From positions 62,001-126,000 of the forward strand of contig NZ_FCNT01000012.1 of assembly GCF_900021155.1 (NCBI RefSeq): a stretch of DNA of 64,000 nt, written 5' to 3'. The DNA is from Alistipes sp. CHKCI003 (GTDB lineage: Bacteria > Bacteroidota > Bacteroidia > Bacteroidales > Rikenellaceae). Shown piece after piece: positions 45,727 through 55,016 of this stretch. The number at the start of each line of letters is the position of its first letter. The stretch's first letter is position 1. The translations under genes were made by a program, and so were the position numbers. The notes under the pieces are model-generated. The model searched no databases and had not been told where the DNA came from. It worked only from the letters and a program-made list of their open reading frames with translations.

Positions 45727-45780
45727 AATAGTTTTTTATTAGTTTTAGCGTTTTGGTTGCAAACTGTTAGTTTATCAAGA

Positions 45781-45811
45781 CAAATATACAGACTTATTTT
45801 GCAATAAACAA
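45781..45811 (-). promoter_or_regulatory. Promoter of the serC operon
   Basis: Minus-strand TTG at 45811-45809, a 20-bp spacer, then TATATTTG at 45788-45781. The leader to the serC ATG is about 50 nt. Confidence 0.7.
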
Positions 45812-45910
45812 CGAACGGGCGAATAATTTTTCACGGAAGCCCGAAACATCGTCCGAATCACCGTCCGGCACATTCCGGACGGACGCGCGGCGCATTTAGT
45901 CGGATCATCG

Positions 45911-45942
45911 TTTCCATTTCCGGATTAAAATTACTATTTTTG
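45911..45942 (+). promoter_or_regulatory. Promoter of the yicC-gmk-nadD operon
   Basis: TTTC at 45911-45914 and TATTTTTG at 45935-45942 with a 20-bp spacer. The -7 box matches the consensus; the leader is about 90 nt. Confidence 0.6.
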
Positions 45943-46039
45943 CAAAAATATAATCCGGATCCGGACGGCCTGCGGAATACCTTATTATTTATACGGTTTC
46001 GCCGCGTCCGGTCCCGTATCTGTCAAATTTTCGTGCGCA

Positions 46040-46924
46040 ATGATCAAATCCATGACAGGCTTCGGCAAAGGCGAAGCCTCCGTACAGAATAAGAAGATTA
46101 CCGTCGAAGTCCGCTCGCTCAACTCCAAGCAGCTGGATCTTACGGTCAAACTCCCGTCGGCATACCGGCGTGCGGAATACGACCTGCGCAACCTCGTATC
46201 CAAAGCGTTGCAACGCGGCAAGGTCGATCTGTTCGCAAGCGTCGAAAGTCCGGCTGCGGAGACTTCCGCCCACATCAACAAGCAAGCCTTCGACACCTAT
46301 TATACGCAGATCGCCGCGGCATGCGCGGAGCACCCGGGCCTTTCGGACGCGGAAGGGGTGAAAGCCTCGATCGTACAGTCCGTGCTGCGGCTGCCCGACG
46401 TGATCGCGGCCGACGGCGACACCGTGTCGGAGGCGGAACATGCGGCCCTGCTCCGTGCGACGGAGGACGCCCTGCGCCGGCTCGACGAATTCCGAACGCA
46501 GGAAGGGGCCATCCTCATCGCCGACCTGTTGCACCGTGTGGACAAGATCGAGACCTATAAAAACGAGGTAACGCCTTTCGAAAAGGCCCGCACGGAGACC
46601 ATCCGCGCACGCATCCTCGACAATCTGTCGAAGCTGCCCGTCGAGACGGACACGAACCGTCTGGAGCAGGAGATGATCTTCTACCTCGAAAAACTCGACA
46701 TCACGGAAGAGAAGGTGCGGCTGTCGAATCACTGCAAATACTTCCGCGAAGTGGCCGCGGGCGAGGAGTGTCCGGGCCGCAAGCTGGGCTTCATCGCTCA
46801 GGAAATGGGCCGCGAAATCAACACGATGGGCTCGAAGGCCAACGAGACGAACATCCAGATTCTCGTCGTCAGGATGAAGGACGAGCTGGAAAAGATCAAG
46901 GAACAGGTACTCAACATTCTCTGA
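46040..46924 (+). CDS. yicC: YicC-family endoribonuclease
   Basis: A 294-residue YicC/YloC protein. The N-terminus MIKSMTGFGKGEASVQNKKI and RSLNSKQLDLTVKLPSAYR are characteristic, as is the C-terminal half ETDTNRLEQEMIFYLEKLDI, CPGRKLGFIAQEMGREINTM, GSKANETNIQILVV. Homologues are RNA endonucleases involved in RNA turnover. It sits 2 bp upstream of gmk, a pairing also seen elsewhere (yicC-gmk). Confidence 0.95.
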   Translation: MIKSMTGFGKGEASVQNKKITVEVRSLNSKQLDLTVKLPSAYRRAEYDLRNLVSKALQRGKVDLFASVESPAAETSAHINKQAFDTYYTQIAAACAEHPGLSDAEGVKASIVQSVLRLPDVIAADGDTVSEAEHAALLRATEDALRRLDEFRTQEGAILIADLLHRVDKIETYKNEVTPFEKARTETIRARILDNLSKLPVETDTNRLEQEMIFYLEKLDITEEKVRLSNHCKYFREVAAGEECPGRKLGFIAQEMGREINTMGSKANETNIQILVVRMKDELEKIKEQVLNIL

Positions 46925-46926
46925 CC

Positions 46927-47487
46927 GTGGGCAAAGTCATCATCTTCTCCGCCCCGAGCGGATCGGGCAAGACGACCATCGTGCGCGAGCTGCTCCAGCG
47001 CTACCCGCAATTCGAATTCTCGGTCTCGGCCACCTGCCGCGCTCCCCGCGGTCAGGAGCAGCACGGCCGGGACTACTATTTCCTCACGCCCGAAGCCTTC
47101 ATGCAGGCCGTCGAGGAGGGCAAGTTCATCGAGTGGGAGGAGGTCTATGCCGGATGCCGCTACGGCACGCTGCGCAGCGAAGTGGAGCGCATCTGGAGCA
47201 AGGGCAACGTCATCCTCTTCGACGTGGACGTCGTCGGAGGACTCAACCTCAAACGCATCTTCGGCGACGACGCCTGCGCGGTATTCATCATGCCGCCCTC
47301 GATCGACGAGCTGCGCCGCCGGCTCGAATCGCGCGGCACGGACACCCCGGAGGTGATCGACCGCCGCGTGGCGAAAGCCGAATTCGAACTCACGCAAGCT
47401 CCCGCATTCGACCACATCGTCGTGAACGACGATCTTGCGGAAGCCGTGGCCGAGACTACCCGAATCATCAACGAATTTATCGGTTAA
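46927..47487 (+). CDS. gmk: Guanylate kinase, GTG start
   Basis: A 186-residue enzyme that phosphorylates GMP and dGMP with ATP. The P-loop APSGSGKT is at 9-16; the GMP-binding SATCRAPRGQEQHGRDYYF and EWEEVYAGCRYGT and the lid region follow. No ATG lies near the conserved N-terminus, so the start is the GTG at 46927, 2 bp after yicC; GTG is read as Met then GKVIIFS. Confidence 0.94.
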   Translation: MGKVIIFSAPSGSGKTTIVRELLQRYPQFEFSVSATCRAPRGQEQHGRDYYFLTPEAFMQAVEEGKFIEWEEVYAGCRYGTLRSEVERIWSKGNVILFDVDVVGGLNLKRIFGDDACAVFIMPPSIDELRRRLESRGTDTPEVIDRRVAKAEFELTQAPAFDHIVVNDDLAEAVAETTRIINEFIG

Positions 47488-47491
47488 TACA

Positions 47492-48304
47492 TTGAAAAAC
47501 ATACTTTTATACTTCGGTTCGTTCAATCCCGTCCACAAGGGACACATCGCCTTGGCGGAATATGCCGCAGAGCGCGGATTGTGTGACGAGGTCGTACTCG
47601 TCGTCTCGCCGCAGAACCCGCTCAAACCGTCGGACGCACTGGCGCCGGAGCTGGACCGCTTCGAGATGGCCGAAATCGCCTGCGCCGCATCGAAATACCC
47701 CGACCGCATCAAGCCGTCGGCCGTGGAGTTCCTGCTCGAAAAACCGTCGTACACGGTCCGGACGCTCCGCTACCTGCGCGAGACGCACGGACACGACATG
47801 CAGTTCTCGATCCTGATGGGTGCGGACAATGCCGAGCGACTCGACCGCTGGAAGGAGTACGACGAGATACTGGATCATTATAAAATATACGTATATCCCC
47901 GCCGCGGCGCCACGGCCGGCCGCTTCGCCGACCGCGTGGTCTGCCTCGCCGACGCGCCGCTGTACGACTTCTCGTCCACTGCGATCCGCGAAGCGGCGGA
48001 ACGGGGCGAACAAATCGCGCCGATGGTCGGCAACGAAGTAGCGGACTACATCCGCCGCAAGGGGTTGTGGGATCCGGCCGCTCGCCTCGAAGCGCTCACG
48101 GCCGCAATCGACGCGGGAGGAGCCGAAGCGGCGCTCTACGTCGAGCGGGGCAAGCTCCGCTACCGGCGTGCGGAGTGGGGCAAGGCACTCAACGATTTCA
48201 ATGCGGCCTTGCGGATCGACGACGCCCACCGCGAAGCGCGCGAGCTGGCCGGTATGGTGGAGGAGATTCTGGCCTTCCGCTACAAAGACTACTACAATCC
48301 CTGA
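47492..48304 (+). CDS. nadD: Nicotinate-nucleotide adenylyltransferase with C-terminal TPR extension
   Basis: A 270-residue protein. Residues 1-193 are NadD, which adenylates nicotinate mononucleotide in NAD synthesis: the nucleotide-binding GSFNPVHKGH is at 9-18, VSPQNPLK at 39-46, and the C-terminal SSTAIR at 161-166. Residues 194-270 are an extension with a tetratricopeptide-like helix pair (EAALYVERGKLRYRRAEWGK, ALNDFNAALRIDDA) not present in ordinary NadD. No ATG fits the conserved start, so translation probably begins at the TTG at 47492, 4 bp after gmk. The stop is 1 bp before the ddl ATG. Confidence 0.9.
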   Translation: MKNILLYFGSFNPVHKGHIALAEYAAERGLCDEVVLVVSPQNPLKPSDALAPELDRFEMAEIACAASKYPDRIKPSAVEFLLEKPSYTVRTLRYLRETHGHDMQFSILMGADNAERLDRWKEYDEILDHYKIYVYPRRGATAGRFADRVVCLADAPLYDFSSTAIREAAERGEQIAPMVGNEVADYIRRKGLWDPAARLEALTAAIDAGGAEAALYVERGKLRYRRAEWGKALNDFNAALRIDDAHREARELAGMVEEILAFRYKDYYNP

Positions 48305-48305
48305 T

Positions 48306-49292
48306 ATGACACGTCTGAAAATTGCGCTCATGGCGGGCGGCGACTCGTCCGAGAGGGAGATCGCGCTGCAAAGCGCCGCCCAGATCGAGGCCGCGCTCGA
48401 TCCCGCGAAATACGATACGACCCTGATCGACCTCCGCGGCCGCGACTGGCACCACACCGCACCCGACGGCCGGCAGTGGCAGGTGGACAAGAACGACTTC
48501 TCGATCGTCGTCGACGGCGTGAAGACGGTATTCGACTATGCGCTCATCCTCATCCACGGCACCCCGGGCGAGAACGGGCGGCTGCAAGGCTACCTCGACA
48601 TGATGGGCGTGCCCTATTCGTCGTGCTCGACGACCTCCTCGGTCCTCACGTTCGACAAAATCACCACCAAGCGCACACTGGCGGGACGGGGTATTCCGCT
48701 CGCCCGCGAAATCTTCATCCGCCGGGGGGATGCGGTCGACCCCGCGGCTGTCGTGCGCGAACTCGGTCTGCCGCTTTTCGTCAAGCCCAATGCCAGCGGA
48801 TCGTCGTTCGGCGTAACGAAAGCGAAGAGCGAGGCCGAAATCCTGCCCGCGCTCGACAAGGCGTTCGCCGAGAGCGACGAAGTGCTCGTCGAAGAGTGCA
48901 TCGCAGGCCGCGAAATGGGTTGCGGCGCGATGATCGCCGGCGGCAAGCCCTACCTCTTTCCGATCACGGAGATCGTTCCGAAAAAGGAATTCTTCGACTA
49001 CGAGGCCAAGTACACGGCCGGCCGTTCCGACGAAATCACGCCGGCCGACATCGCGCCCGAGGTGCGGGCCGCGCTGAACCGCATGACGCTCGAAGCCTAC
49101 CGTTCATGCCGCTGCTCGGGCGTGGTGCGGGTGGATTTCATCGTAACGCCCGACGGGACGCCCTACCTGATCGAAATCAACTCCATCCCGGGCATGAGCG
49201 CCGGCAGCATCGTCCCCAAACAGGTGCGGTGCATGGGCATGACGCTCGGGGAGTTGTACGACATCATCATCGCCGACACCTGCCGCAAATGA
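48306..49292 (+). CDS. ddl: D-alanine--D-alanine ligase
   Basis: A 328-residue ATP-grasp enzyme that makes D-Ala-D-Ala for peptidoglycan. It begins MTRLKIALMAGGDSSEREIA; GTPGENGRLQGYLDMMGVPY, LFVKPNASGSSFGVTKAKS (the ATP-binding lysine and glycine loop) and LIEINSIPGMSAGSIVPKQ (Mg ligands and substrate loop) are all present. Translationally coupled to nadD upstream and to the DUF3109 gene downstream by an ATGA overlap. Confidence 0.96.
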   Translation: MTRLKIALMAGGDSSEREIALQSAAQIEAALDPAKYDTTLIDLRGRDWHHTAPDGRQWQVDKNDFSIVVDGVKTVFDYALILIHGTPGENGRLQGYLDMMGVPYSSCSTTSSVLTFDKITTKRTLAGRGIPLAREIFIRRGDAVDPAAVVRELGLPLFVKPNASGSSFGVTKAKSEAEILPALDKAFAESDEVLVEECIAGREMGCGAMIAGGKPYLFPITEIVPKKEFFDYEAKYTAGRSDEITPADIAPEVRAALNRMTLEAYRSCRCSGVVRVDFIVTPDGTPYLIEINSIPGMSAGSIVPKQVRCMGMTLGELYDIIIADTCRK

Positions 49293-49864
49293 TCGAAATC
49301 GACGACAAAATCGTATCCGCCGACCTGCTGCGCGAATGCTTCGCCTGCGACCTTTCGCAGTGCCGGGGCATCTGCTGCGTGGAGGGCAACGCCGGCGCAC
49401 CGCTCGAAGCCGAAGAGCTCGGCGAACTGGAAGCGGAGTACGAACATTACAAGCCCTGCATGACCTCCGAAGGGATCGAGGCGATCGAACGGCAGGGATT
49501 CGCCGTACTCGACGAAGAGGGCGACCTGACCACACCGCTCGTCCGCGACGCCGAGTGCGCCTACGCCTGTCGGGAAGAGGGCATCACGCTCTGCGCCATC
49601 GAAAAAGCGTGGCGCGAGGGACGGACCCCGTTCCGCAAGCCCGTATCCTGCCACCTCTATCCGATCCGGCTGGTGAAGTTCTCGAACGGCGCCGTCGGCC
49701 TCAACTACCACCGCTGGGAGGTCTGCGCTTCGGCCCGCACATGCGGACGCCGTTTGGGCCTGCCCGTCTACAAATCGCTCCGCGAGCCCATCGTGCGCCG
49801 CTTCGGCGAGGAGTTCTACAAGGCTCTCGAAGCCGCCGAGGCATACCTCAAATCGCAAAATTAA
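49289..49864 (+). CDS. DUF3109-family cysteine-rich protein
   Basis: A 191-residue DUF3109 protein, related to the YkgJ-type Zn/Fe-binding proteins. Cysteines are grouped as CFACDLSQCRGICCVEG near residue 20, DAECAYACREEGITLCAIE near 95, and CHLYPIRLVKF and CASARTCGRR later, consistent with a bound metal or cluster. No signal peptide. The start overlaps the ddl stop by ATGA. The function of the family is unknown. Confidence 0.9.
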   Translation: MIEIDDKIVSADLLRECFACDLSQCRGICCVEGNAGAPLEAEELGELEAEYEHYKPCMTSEGIEAIERQGFAVLDEEGDLTTPLVRDAECAYACREEGITLCAIEKAWREGRTPFRKPVSCHLYPIRLVKFSNGAVGLNYHRWEVCASARTCGRRLGLPVYKSLREPIVRRFGEEFYKALEAAEAYLKSQN

Positions 49865-49876
49865 CCGACACACCGC

Positions 49877-51010
49877 ATGACCAAGCATCTATCCTGCACC
49901 CTTCTGGCCCTGCTGACGGCTTTCGGCGCAGCGGCGCAGAACGAACGGGCCGCCGCCCCGGACGCGAGCGGCGGTCTGCTCGCCGTCCGCACTTCCGACC
50001 GGCCGGAGAACTCCGCATCGGCCTCCGTCAAGACCGAAACCGAAACTGCGGCCGCACCCGATCCCATCGCCGACTCCATCGCGCAGCTCAACCTGCGTCT
50101 GCGTCCGAAATTCATCGAATCGACCTTCGCCACCGACGGCCTCGCGGTGATCGACACGCTGGCGACGGCCAACGATGCCGTACAGGTCGTCCTGTACGGC
50201 AACAACACGTGGAAATACATCCGCAACCGCGAGATCGCCAAGGACAGCACGATTTTCGAGAAATACTGGGACACCACGACGCTTTTCCCCTACAAGGAGG
50301 TCGACATGTCGGCCATGCCCTTCTCGGTGGTCATCGAACTCGTCGATTCGCTCCGCAGCTATTGCTGCCCCTATGTGGGCAAGCCCCATCCCCACGGAAA
50401 ATACGGGCTCCGCAGAAACCGGCAGCATCAGGGCATCGACATCCCGCTCAAGACGGGCGATCCGGTCCATGCGGCATTCAGCGGCCGTGTGCGGATCTCC
50501 GAGTACAACAGGGGCGGTTACGGCAATCTGGTTATCGTCCGCCACGACAACGGACTGGAGACCTATTACGGCCATCTCTCGGAGCGCATGGTCGAACCCG
50601 GAGAGTGGGTCGAAGCGGGCACGGTCATCGGGCTCGGAGGTTCGACGGGCCGCAGTACGGGACCGCACCTTCATTTCGAGACGCGCTACTACGGCCGGTC
50701 GTTCGACCCCGAACGGCTCATCGACTTCGAAAAAGGGTTGTTGTGCCGCGAGACGTTCCTGCTGAAAAAAACGTTCTTCAGCATCCACTCGAAGGCCGGA
50801 CAGAATTTCGACGACGAGATCGCCAACGAAGAACAGGACAAGAAGGAGGCCGCCGAACTGGCCGCCCGTCAATACCACAAGATCCGTTCGGGCGATACGC
50901 TCGGGCACCTCGCAGTGAAGTACCGCACGACCGTGAAAAAAATCTGTGCGCTGAACGGCATCAAACCCACGACGATCCTGCGGCTGGGGCGCACGCTGCG
51001 CGTGCGGTAA
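49877..51010 (+). CDS. Exported M23-family peptidoglycan peptidase with LysM
   Basis: A 377-residue exported protein: signal peptide about 1-20, a divergent N-terminal region, then an M23 lysostaphin-like metallopeptidase domain at about 160-285. Zinc ligands are H184 and D188 (HQGIDIP) and the HLHFE histidine H266, with H233 (YYGHLSE) and H264. A LysM domain is at about 332-377 (YHKIRSGDTLGHLAVKYRTT, ICALNGIKPTTILRLGRTL). All zinc residues appear present, so it may be an active cross-link endopeptidase rather than an EnvC-like activator. Last gene of the yicC operon, logically grouped with ddl. Confidence 0.93.
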   Translation: MTKHLSCTLLALLTAFGAAAQNERAAAPDASGGLLAVRTSDRPENSASASVKTETETAAAPDPIADSIAQLNLRLRPKFIESTFATDGLAVIDTLATANDAVQVVLYGNNTWKYIRNREIAKDSTIFEKYWDTTTLFPYKEVDMSAMPFSVVIELVDSLRSYCCPYVGKPHPHGKYGLRRNRQHQGIDIPLKTGDPVHAAFSGRVRISEYNRGGYGNLVIVRHDNGLETYYGHLSERMVEPGEWVEAGTVIGLGGSTGRSTGPHLHFETRYYGRSFDPERLIDFEKGLLCRETFLLKKTFFSIHSKAGQNFDDEIANEEQDKKEAAELAARQYHKIRSGDTLGHLAVKYRTTVKKICALNGIKPTTILRLGRTLRVR

Positions 51011-51409
51011 ACAGCGATAAACAGAGGCTTTCGGACACCGAACAGCAGGTCATACCGCACATCTTCGGACTTAAATCGCCCCTGCCGGAACCATATTCAC
51101 GGCAGGGGCGAAACCGTATGAAACCACTCGTTCGGACAACTGCGAAACCGCCGCGCAACCCGTTATCCCGCGAGAGCGGACATGCTCGTTGCGACAACCC
51201 CGCCACCGGGCTCGCAGCGGCAGTTGCAACTGAGGATCGCCCGCGGCGACAGGCTGCACCGGAATCCGAAATGCGGGCCGATCGGATCCAAAGCGCCTGC
51301 GAAAATGCCGTCCAGAGCGCACGCGGACGGTCTTGAAAAAGACTTTACGCCTCCCGCTGTTCCCTCCGCATCCGAAATGCGAACCCGTCTCCTGCAACGG
51401 CGCGGCCGT
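51011..51409. other. Convergent intergenic region with terminator
   Basis: 399 bp between the M23 gene (+) and proC (-). Apart from the hairpin at 51077-51110 I see nothing. Confidence 0.5.
51077..51110. terminator. Hairpin after the M23 peptidase gene
   Basis: CGCCCCTGCCG (51077-51087) and CGGCAGGGGCG (51100-51110), an 11-bp perfect stem, 66 bp after the stop. No strong T tract. It is similar in sequence to the hairpins at 22830 and inside the 100-bp elements. Confidence 0.6.
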
Positions 51410-52192
51410 CTACTCCTTCCGCTCGATGGCATCTATGGCGTCCAACACGGCACCGCGGAACCGCCGGCGCTCCAGTTCCGCCACCCCGACGATCGTCGTC
51501 CCGCCCGGCGAACAGACCGCATCCTTGAGCTGCGCGGGGTGCAAGCCCGATTCGAGCAGCAGCCGGCCCGTTCCGGCAACCATCTGCCCCGCCATGCGGT
51601 AGGCATCGGTGCGGGCTATTCCGTGTTTCACGGCGGCATCGGCGAGCGCTTCCATGAAGAGACACACGAACGCCGGACCGCACCCGCCGACCGTCCCTGC
51701 AATATCCAACAGTTCCGTGTCGACCGTAAGGACCAGCCCAATCTTCGACAACAGCTCCGTGATCCGTGCATAGTCCTCCTCGGAGAGAGAGTGGCGCCGC
51801 TCGCAGACGACGATGCCCTCGCCGACCGACACGGGCGTATTGGGAATCGTGCTCAGATGGGGCGTCCCCTCCGCAAGAACACGTTCGTATCGCCCGAACG
51901 TGTAGCCGGCGACGACCGACACCACGATCTTCCCGCGCAGCGCCTCCCGCACAGGCACGAGCACCTCCTCGACCTGATGGGGTTTCACGGCCACGACCAC
52001 CGCATCGGCGAATTCCGCGACCGCAGCCGCATCCCTCAGCGGCACGATGCCCCGGGCCTCCGCATTCCGCCGCAATTTTTCCCAGTCGCGCGCACAGGCT
52101 CCGATTCGGGCAGGCTGCACGGCTCCCGTTCTGACAAATCCGTCGGCAAGAGCCGAAGCCATGTTGCCGAATCCGATGAAACCGATATTCAT
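51410..52192 (-). CDS. proC: Pyrroline-5-carboxylate reductase
   Basis: A 260-residue enzyme for the last step of proline synthesis. MNIGFIGFGNMASALADGF is the NAD(P) Rossmann start, VVVAVKPHQVEEVL the second strand region, HLSTIPNTPVSVGEG and GTVGGCGPAFVCLFMEALAD the catalytic core, and GLHPAQLKDAVCSPGGTTI the ProC signature near the C-terminus. The ATG at 52192 is the family start; the frame remains open far upstream by chance. Confidence 0.95.
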   Translation of the reverse strand: MNIGFIGFGNMASALADGFVRTGAVQPARIGACARDWEKLRRNAEARGIVPLRDAAAVAEFADAVVVAVKPHQVEEVLVPVREALRGKIVVSVVAGYTFGRYERVLAEGTPHLSTIPNTPVSVGEGIVVCERRHSLSEEDYARITELLSKIGLVLTVDTELLDIAGTVGGCGPAFVCLFMEALADAAVKHGIARTDAYRMAGQMVAGTGRLLLESGLHPAQLKDAVCSPGGTTIVGVAELERRRFRGAVLDAIDAIERKE

Positions 52193-52617
52193 ATCTTTCA
52201 ACATTGATCCGTGTTCGATTGCAGGATCGCAGCACGCACCAACTCTGCGAGAGCCGCGACCCCGAAAATACATGCCGCCCCGGCATGCGCCGTCCTCCGC
52301 TTCGCCCGCTGCCGACAGTATCCGTTGCGCCGCGCGTACACGCCCCTCGGGTCTGCCGGCGATCCGGACGCATGCGTTCTCTCGCACACGGGATGTCCGG
52401 AGGAAGGGGGGGGGCACCGCTCGTTCTCCCGGAAGCTTTTGCGACAGCAGGACGCCGCGCATACCGGGCCTGCGGATTTCCGACGAGCAAGGACAAAGCT
52501 GTGCGATCGAAACATCCCCACCGTACCGCCGTCGAGGCGTTTTTCGATACATAGAAGCCGGCAGCCGCGAAACGGTTCCGACCGCGACGGCGCCGCCCCG
52601 ACGCCGCCGGCTGCGCA
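52193..52617. other. Intergenic region with a nine-G tract
   Basis: 425 bp between the yggS-type gene and proC, both on minus. It holds the proC promoter region (not resolved) and a run of exactly nine G at 52406-52414. No gene recognised. Confidence 0.45.
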
Positions 52618-53283
52618 TCATTTCGAATAATCCCGTTCGCCGAAAATGAGCGATCCGACCCTCACCATCGTCGATCCGCACTCCACGGCAAGAGGGTAGT
52701 CGTGCGACATGCCCATCGAGATCACGTTGAACCGCGGACCGAAATTGGGCTGCAAAATGTCGAAATCGCGTTTGAGGACCTCGAAATCCCGTCTCACACG
52801 GCACGGATCGTCGGTGTTGGTGGCGATTCCCATCACGCCGCGCACCTCGATATTGGCCATCCGGTTCAGTTCGACCGTCCCGACGTAGCGCATCAGCTCG
52901 TCGAACGCCCAACCCGACTTGGTCTCCTCCTCGGCGATGCGGATCTCCAGCAAAATACCGATCTTACGGCCGCAGCGGGCCGCTTCGCGCTGAATGGTCT
53001 CCGCCAGACGCGCGCTGTCGACCGACTGGATCATCGAAACGAACGGTGCGATATACTTCACCTTGTTGGTTTGCAGATGGCCGATCATGTGCCACTCGAT
53101 ATCCTTCGGCAGCTCCTCGTACTTGGCCCTGAGCTCCTGCGGACGGCTCTCGCCGAAGATGCGGTGGCCCGCGTCGTAGGCTTCGCGGATCATCGCCGCA
53201 GGGTGTGTTTTCGAAACGGCCACGAGAGTTACGTTTTCCGGAATCGTACTCCGGACGAACGATAATTGGCAGGCTATTGACAT
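52618..53283 (-). CDS. YggS-family PLP homeostasis protein
   Basis: A 221-residue pyridoxal-phosphate-binding protein of the YggS/PLPBP family. The PLP lysine is K25 in AVSKTHP; GESRPQELRAKYEELP, WHMIGHLQTNKVKYI and MGMSHDYPLAVECGSTMVRVGS are the family landmarks (the last binds the phosphate). It handles PLP homeostasis with no known catalytic activity. Divergent from the C69 dipeptidase gene. Confidence 0.95.
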   Translation of the reverse strand: MSIACQLSFVRSTIPENVTLVAVSKTHPAAMIREAYDAGHRIFGESRPQELRAKYEELPKDIEWHMIGHLQTNKVKYIAPFVSMIQSVDSARLAETIQREAARCGRKIGILLEIRIAEEETKSGWAFDELMRYVGTVELNRMANIEVRGVMGIATNTDDPCRVRRDFEVLKRDFDILQPNFGPRFNVISMGMSHDYPLAVECGSTMVRVGSLIFGERDYSK

Positions 53284-53299
53284 CTTTATGCTGTTTTGA

Positions 53300-53331
53300 T
53301 TGGGTAAAATTACGCAATTTTATTATCTTTG
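53300..53331 (+). promoter_or_regulatory. Promoter of the C69 dipeptidase gene
   Basis: TTGG at 53300-53303, a 20-bp spacer, then TATCTTTG at 53324-53331. The leader is about 15 nt before the ATG at 53352. The sequence around the -7 box (ATCTTTGCAAAGAT) is itself palindromic. Confidence 0.7.
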
Positions 53332-53351
53332 CAAAGATTAGACCCGAACCT

Positions 53352-55016
53352 ATGAAAAAACTCGTTCGCATTTTTCTCCTCGTCCTCTGCGGCGCATCCG
53401 TTTGCAGCCCTGCCGGAGCCTGTACCAACTTCATCGTTACGAAGGGAGCTTCGGCCGACGGCTCCGTCATGGTCAGCTACGCCGCCGACTCGCACGCCCT
53501 GTACGGCGCCCTCTACCTCACGCCGCGCGGCCGCTGGAAGGCGGGCACGCGGCTCCCCGTCTACGACTGGGACTCGGGCCGCTACCTGTGCGACATTCCG
53601 CAGGCAGCGGCGACCTACGGCACCGTCGGCAACATGAACGAACACTCGCTCATCATCGCCGAGACGACCTTCGGCGGCCGCTCCGAGCTCGAAGATCCGA
53701 CGGGCCGCATCGACTACGGTTCGCTGATCTACATCACGCTCCAACGGGCCCGGACGGCCCGCGAGGCGATCGCCCTCATCGCCGAGCTGGCCGACACCTA
53801 CGGCTATGCATCGAGCGGCGAATCGTTCTCGATCGCCGACCCCGGCGAAGCATGGATCATGGAGCTGATCGGCAAGGGATTCGAAGACGACGGCCGGGGC
53901 GGCAACGCCCGTCGGGGCATCGTCTGGGTCGCCCGCCGGATTCCGGACGGATACGTTTCGGCGCACGCCAACCAGTCCCGCATCACGACCTTCCCGCTCG
54001 ACGATCCCGAAAACTGCCTCTATTCGCCCGACGTGATCTCGTTCGCCCGCGAAATGGGCTACTACGAAGGACCCGACGAAACGTTCAGCTTCTGCGACGC
54101 CTATGCACCCGCCGACTTCGCCACGATCCGCGGCTGCGACGCCCGCGTCTGGTCGTTCTTCCGCACGGTGGCGGACGGCATGGACCGCTACACGGATTAC
54201 GCGATGGGCTACAATCCCGATAACCGGATGCCGCTGTGGGTCAAACCCCGCGCGAAGGTGGAGCCCAAAGTCGTCTTCGACTGCATGCGCGACCACTACG
54301 AAGGCACGCCGATGGACATGACCGCCGACATCGGCGCCGGCGGCCACGGTTGCCCCTACCGCTGGCGGCCGATGACCTTCGAGGTCAACGGCCGGGAATA
54401 CCTCAACGAACGCGCCGCGGCGACCCAGCAGACGGGCTTCTGGTTCGTGGCACAAGCCCGTCCCGAACTGCCGGACGACATGGGCATCCTCTGGTTCGGC
54501 GTGGACGATGCGGCGACTTCGTGCCTCACGCCGATCTACTGCTCCGCGACGCAGGTGCCCGAATGCTTCAGCGAAGAGAACGGTTCGATGCTGGAATACT
54601 CGCCGACCTCGGCATTCTGGCTCTTCAACCGGATCGCCCAGTTCGCCTATCTTTTTTACGACCGCGTGGCGCCCGTCGTGAGGGCCTCCGCCGACGAATG
54701 GGAGACCGCGCAACTGGAGGCCGTGCGGAAAGTCGACGCCGAAGCGCTCGGCATGTCGCCCGGAAAACGCGCGAAATACCTCACGGCCTATTCGACCCGG
54801 ACTGCGCAAAAGCTGTTCGACCGATGGAATGAACTGGACAAATACCTGCTCGTGAAGTTCATCGACGGCAACGTGAAGGGCGAAGACGCCGCAGGCTTCA
54901 TCGACAACGGCAACGGACGCGGCATTCCGGGCCGGATCGAGCAGCCCGGCTACAACGACAGGTGGAAGCGGGCTGTGGCGGCGGATCACGGCGACGTGCT
55001 GAAAGTCGTCGAATAA
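53352..55016 (+). CDS. Exported C69-family dipeptidase
   Basis: A 554-residue N-terminal-nucleophile peptidase. The signal peptide (MKKLVRIFLLVLCGASV, to A23) ends right before C24 in ACTNFIVTKGASADGSV; cleavage exposes C24 as the catalytic N-terminal cysteine, the hallmark of family C69. YGTVGNMNEHSLIIAETTF and a tryptophan- and tyrosine-rich C-terminal half follow. It would hydrolyse dipeptides in the periplasm or outside the cell. The ATG at 53352 is chosen because the frame upstream overlaps the promoter. Confidence 0.92.
   Translation: MKKLVRIFLLVLCGASVCSPAGACTNFIVTKGASADGSVMVSYAADSHALYGALYLTPRGRWKAGTRLPVYDWDSGRYLCDIPQAAATYGTVGNMNEHSLIIAETTFGGRSELEDPTGRIDYGSLIYITLQRARTAREAIALIAELADTYGYASSGESFSIADPGEAWIMELIGKGFEDDGRGGNARRGIVWVARRIPDGYVSAHANQSRITTFPLDDPENCLYSPDVISFAREMGYYEGPDETFSFCDAYAPADFATIRGCDARVWSFFRTVADGMDRYTDYAMGYNPDNRMPLWVKPRAKVEPKVVFDCMRDHYEGTPMDMTADIGAGGHGCPYRWRPMTFEVNGREYLNERAAATQQTGFWFVAQARPELPDDMGILWFGVDDAATSCLTPIYCSATQVPECFSEENGSMLEYSPTSAFWLFNRIAQFAYLFYDRVAPVVRASADEWETAQLEAVRKVDAEALGMSPGKRAKYLTAYSTRTAQKLFDRWNELDKYLLVKFIDGNVKGEDAAGFIDNGNGRGIPGRIEQPGYNDRWKRAVAADHGDVLKVVE

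Larger units (their letters stand above)
45727..46039. other. Divergent promoter region of serC and yicC
   Basis: 313 bp holding the two divergent promoters listed separately. Nothing else recognised. Confidence 0.6.
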
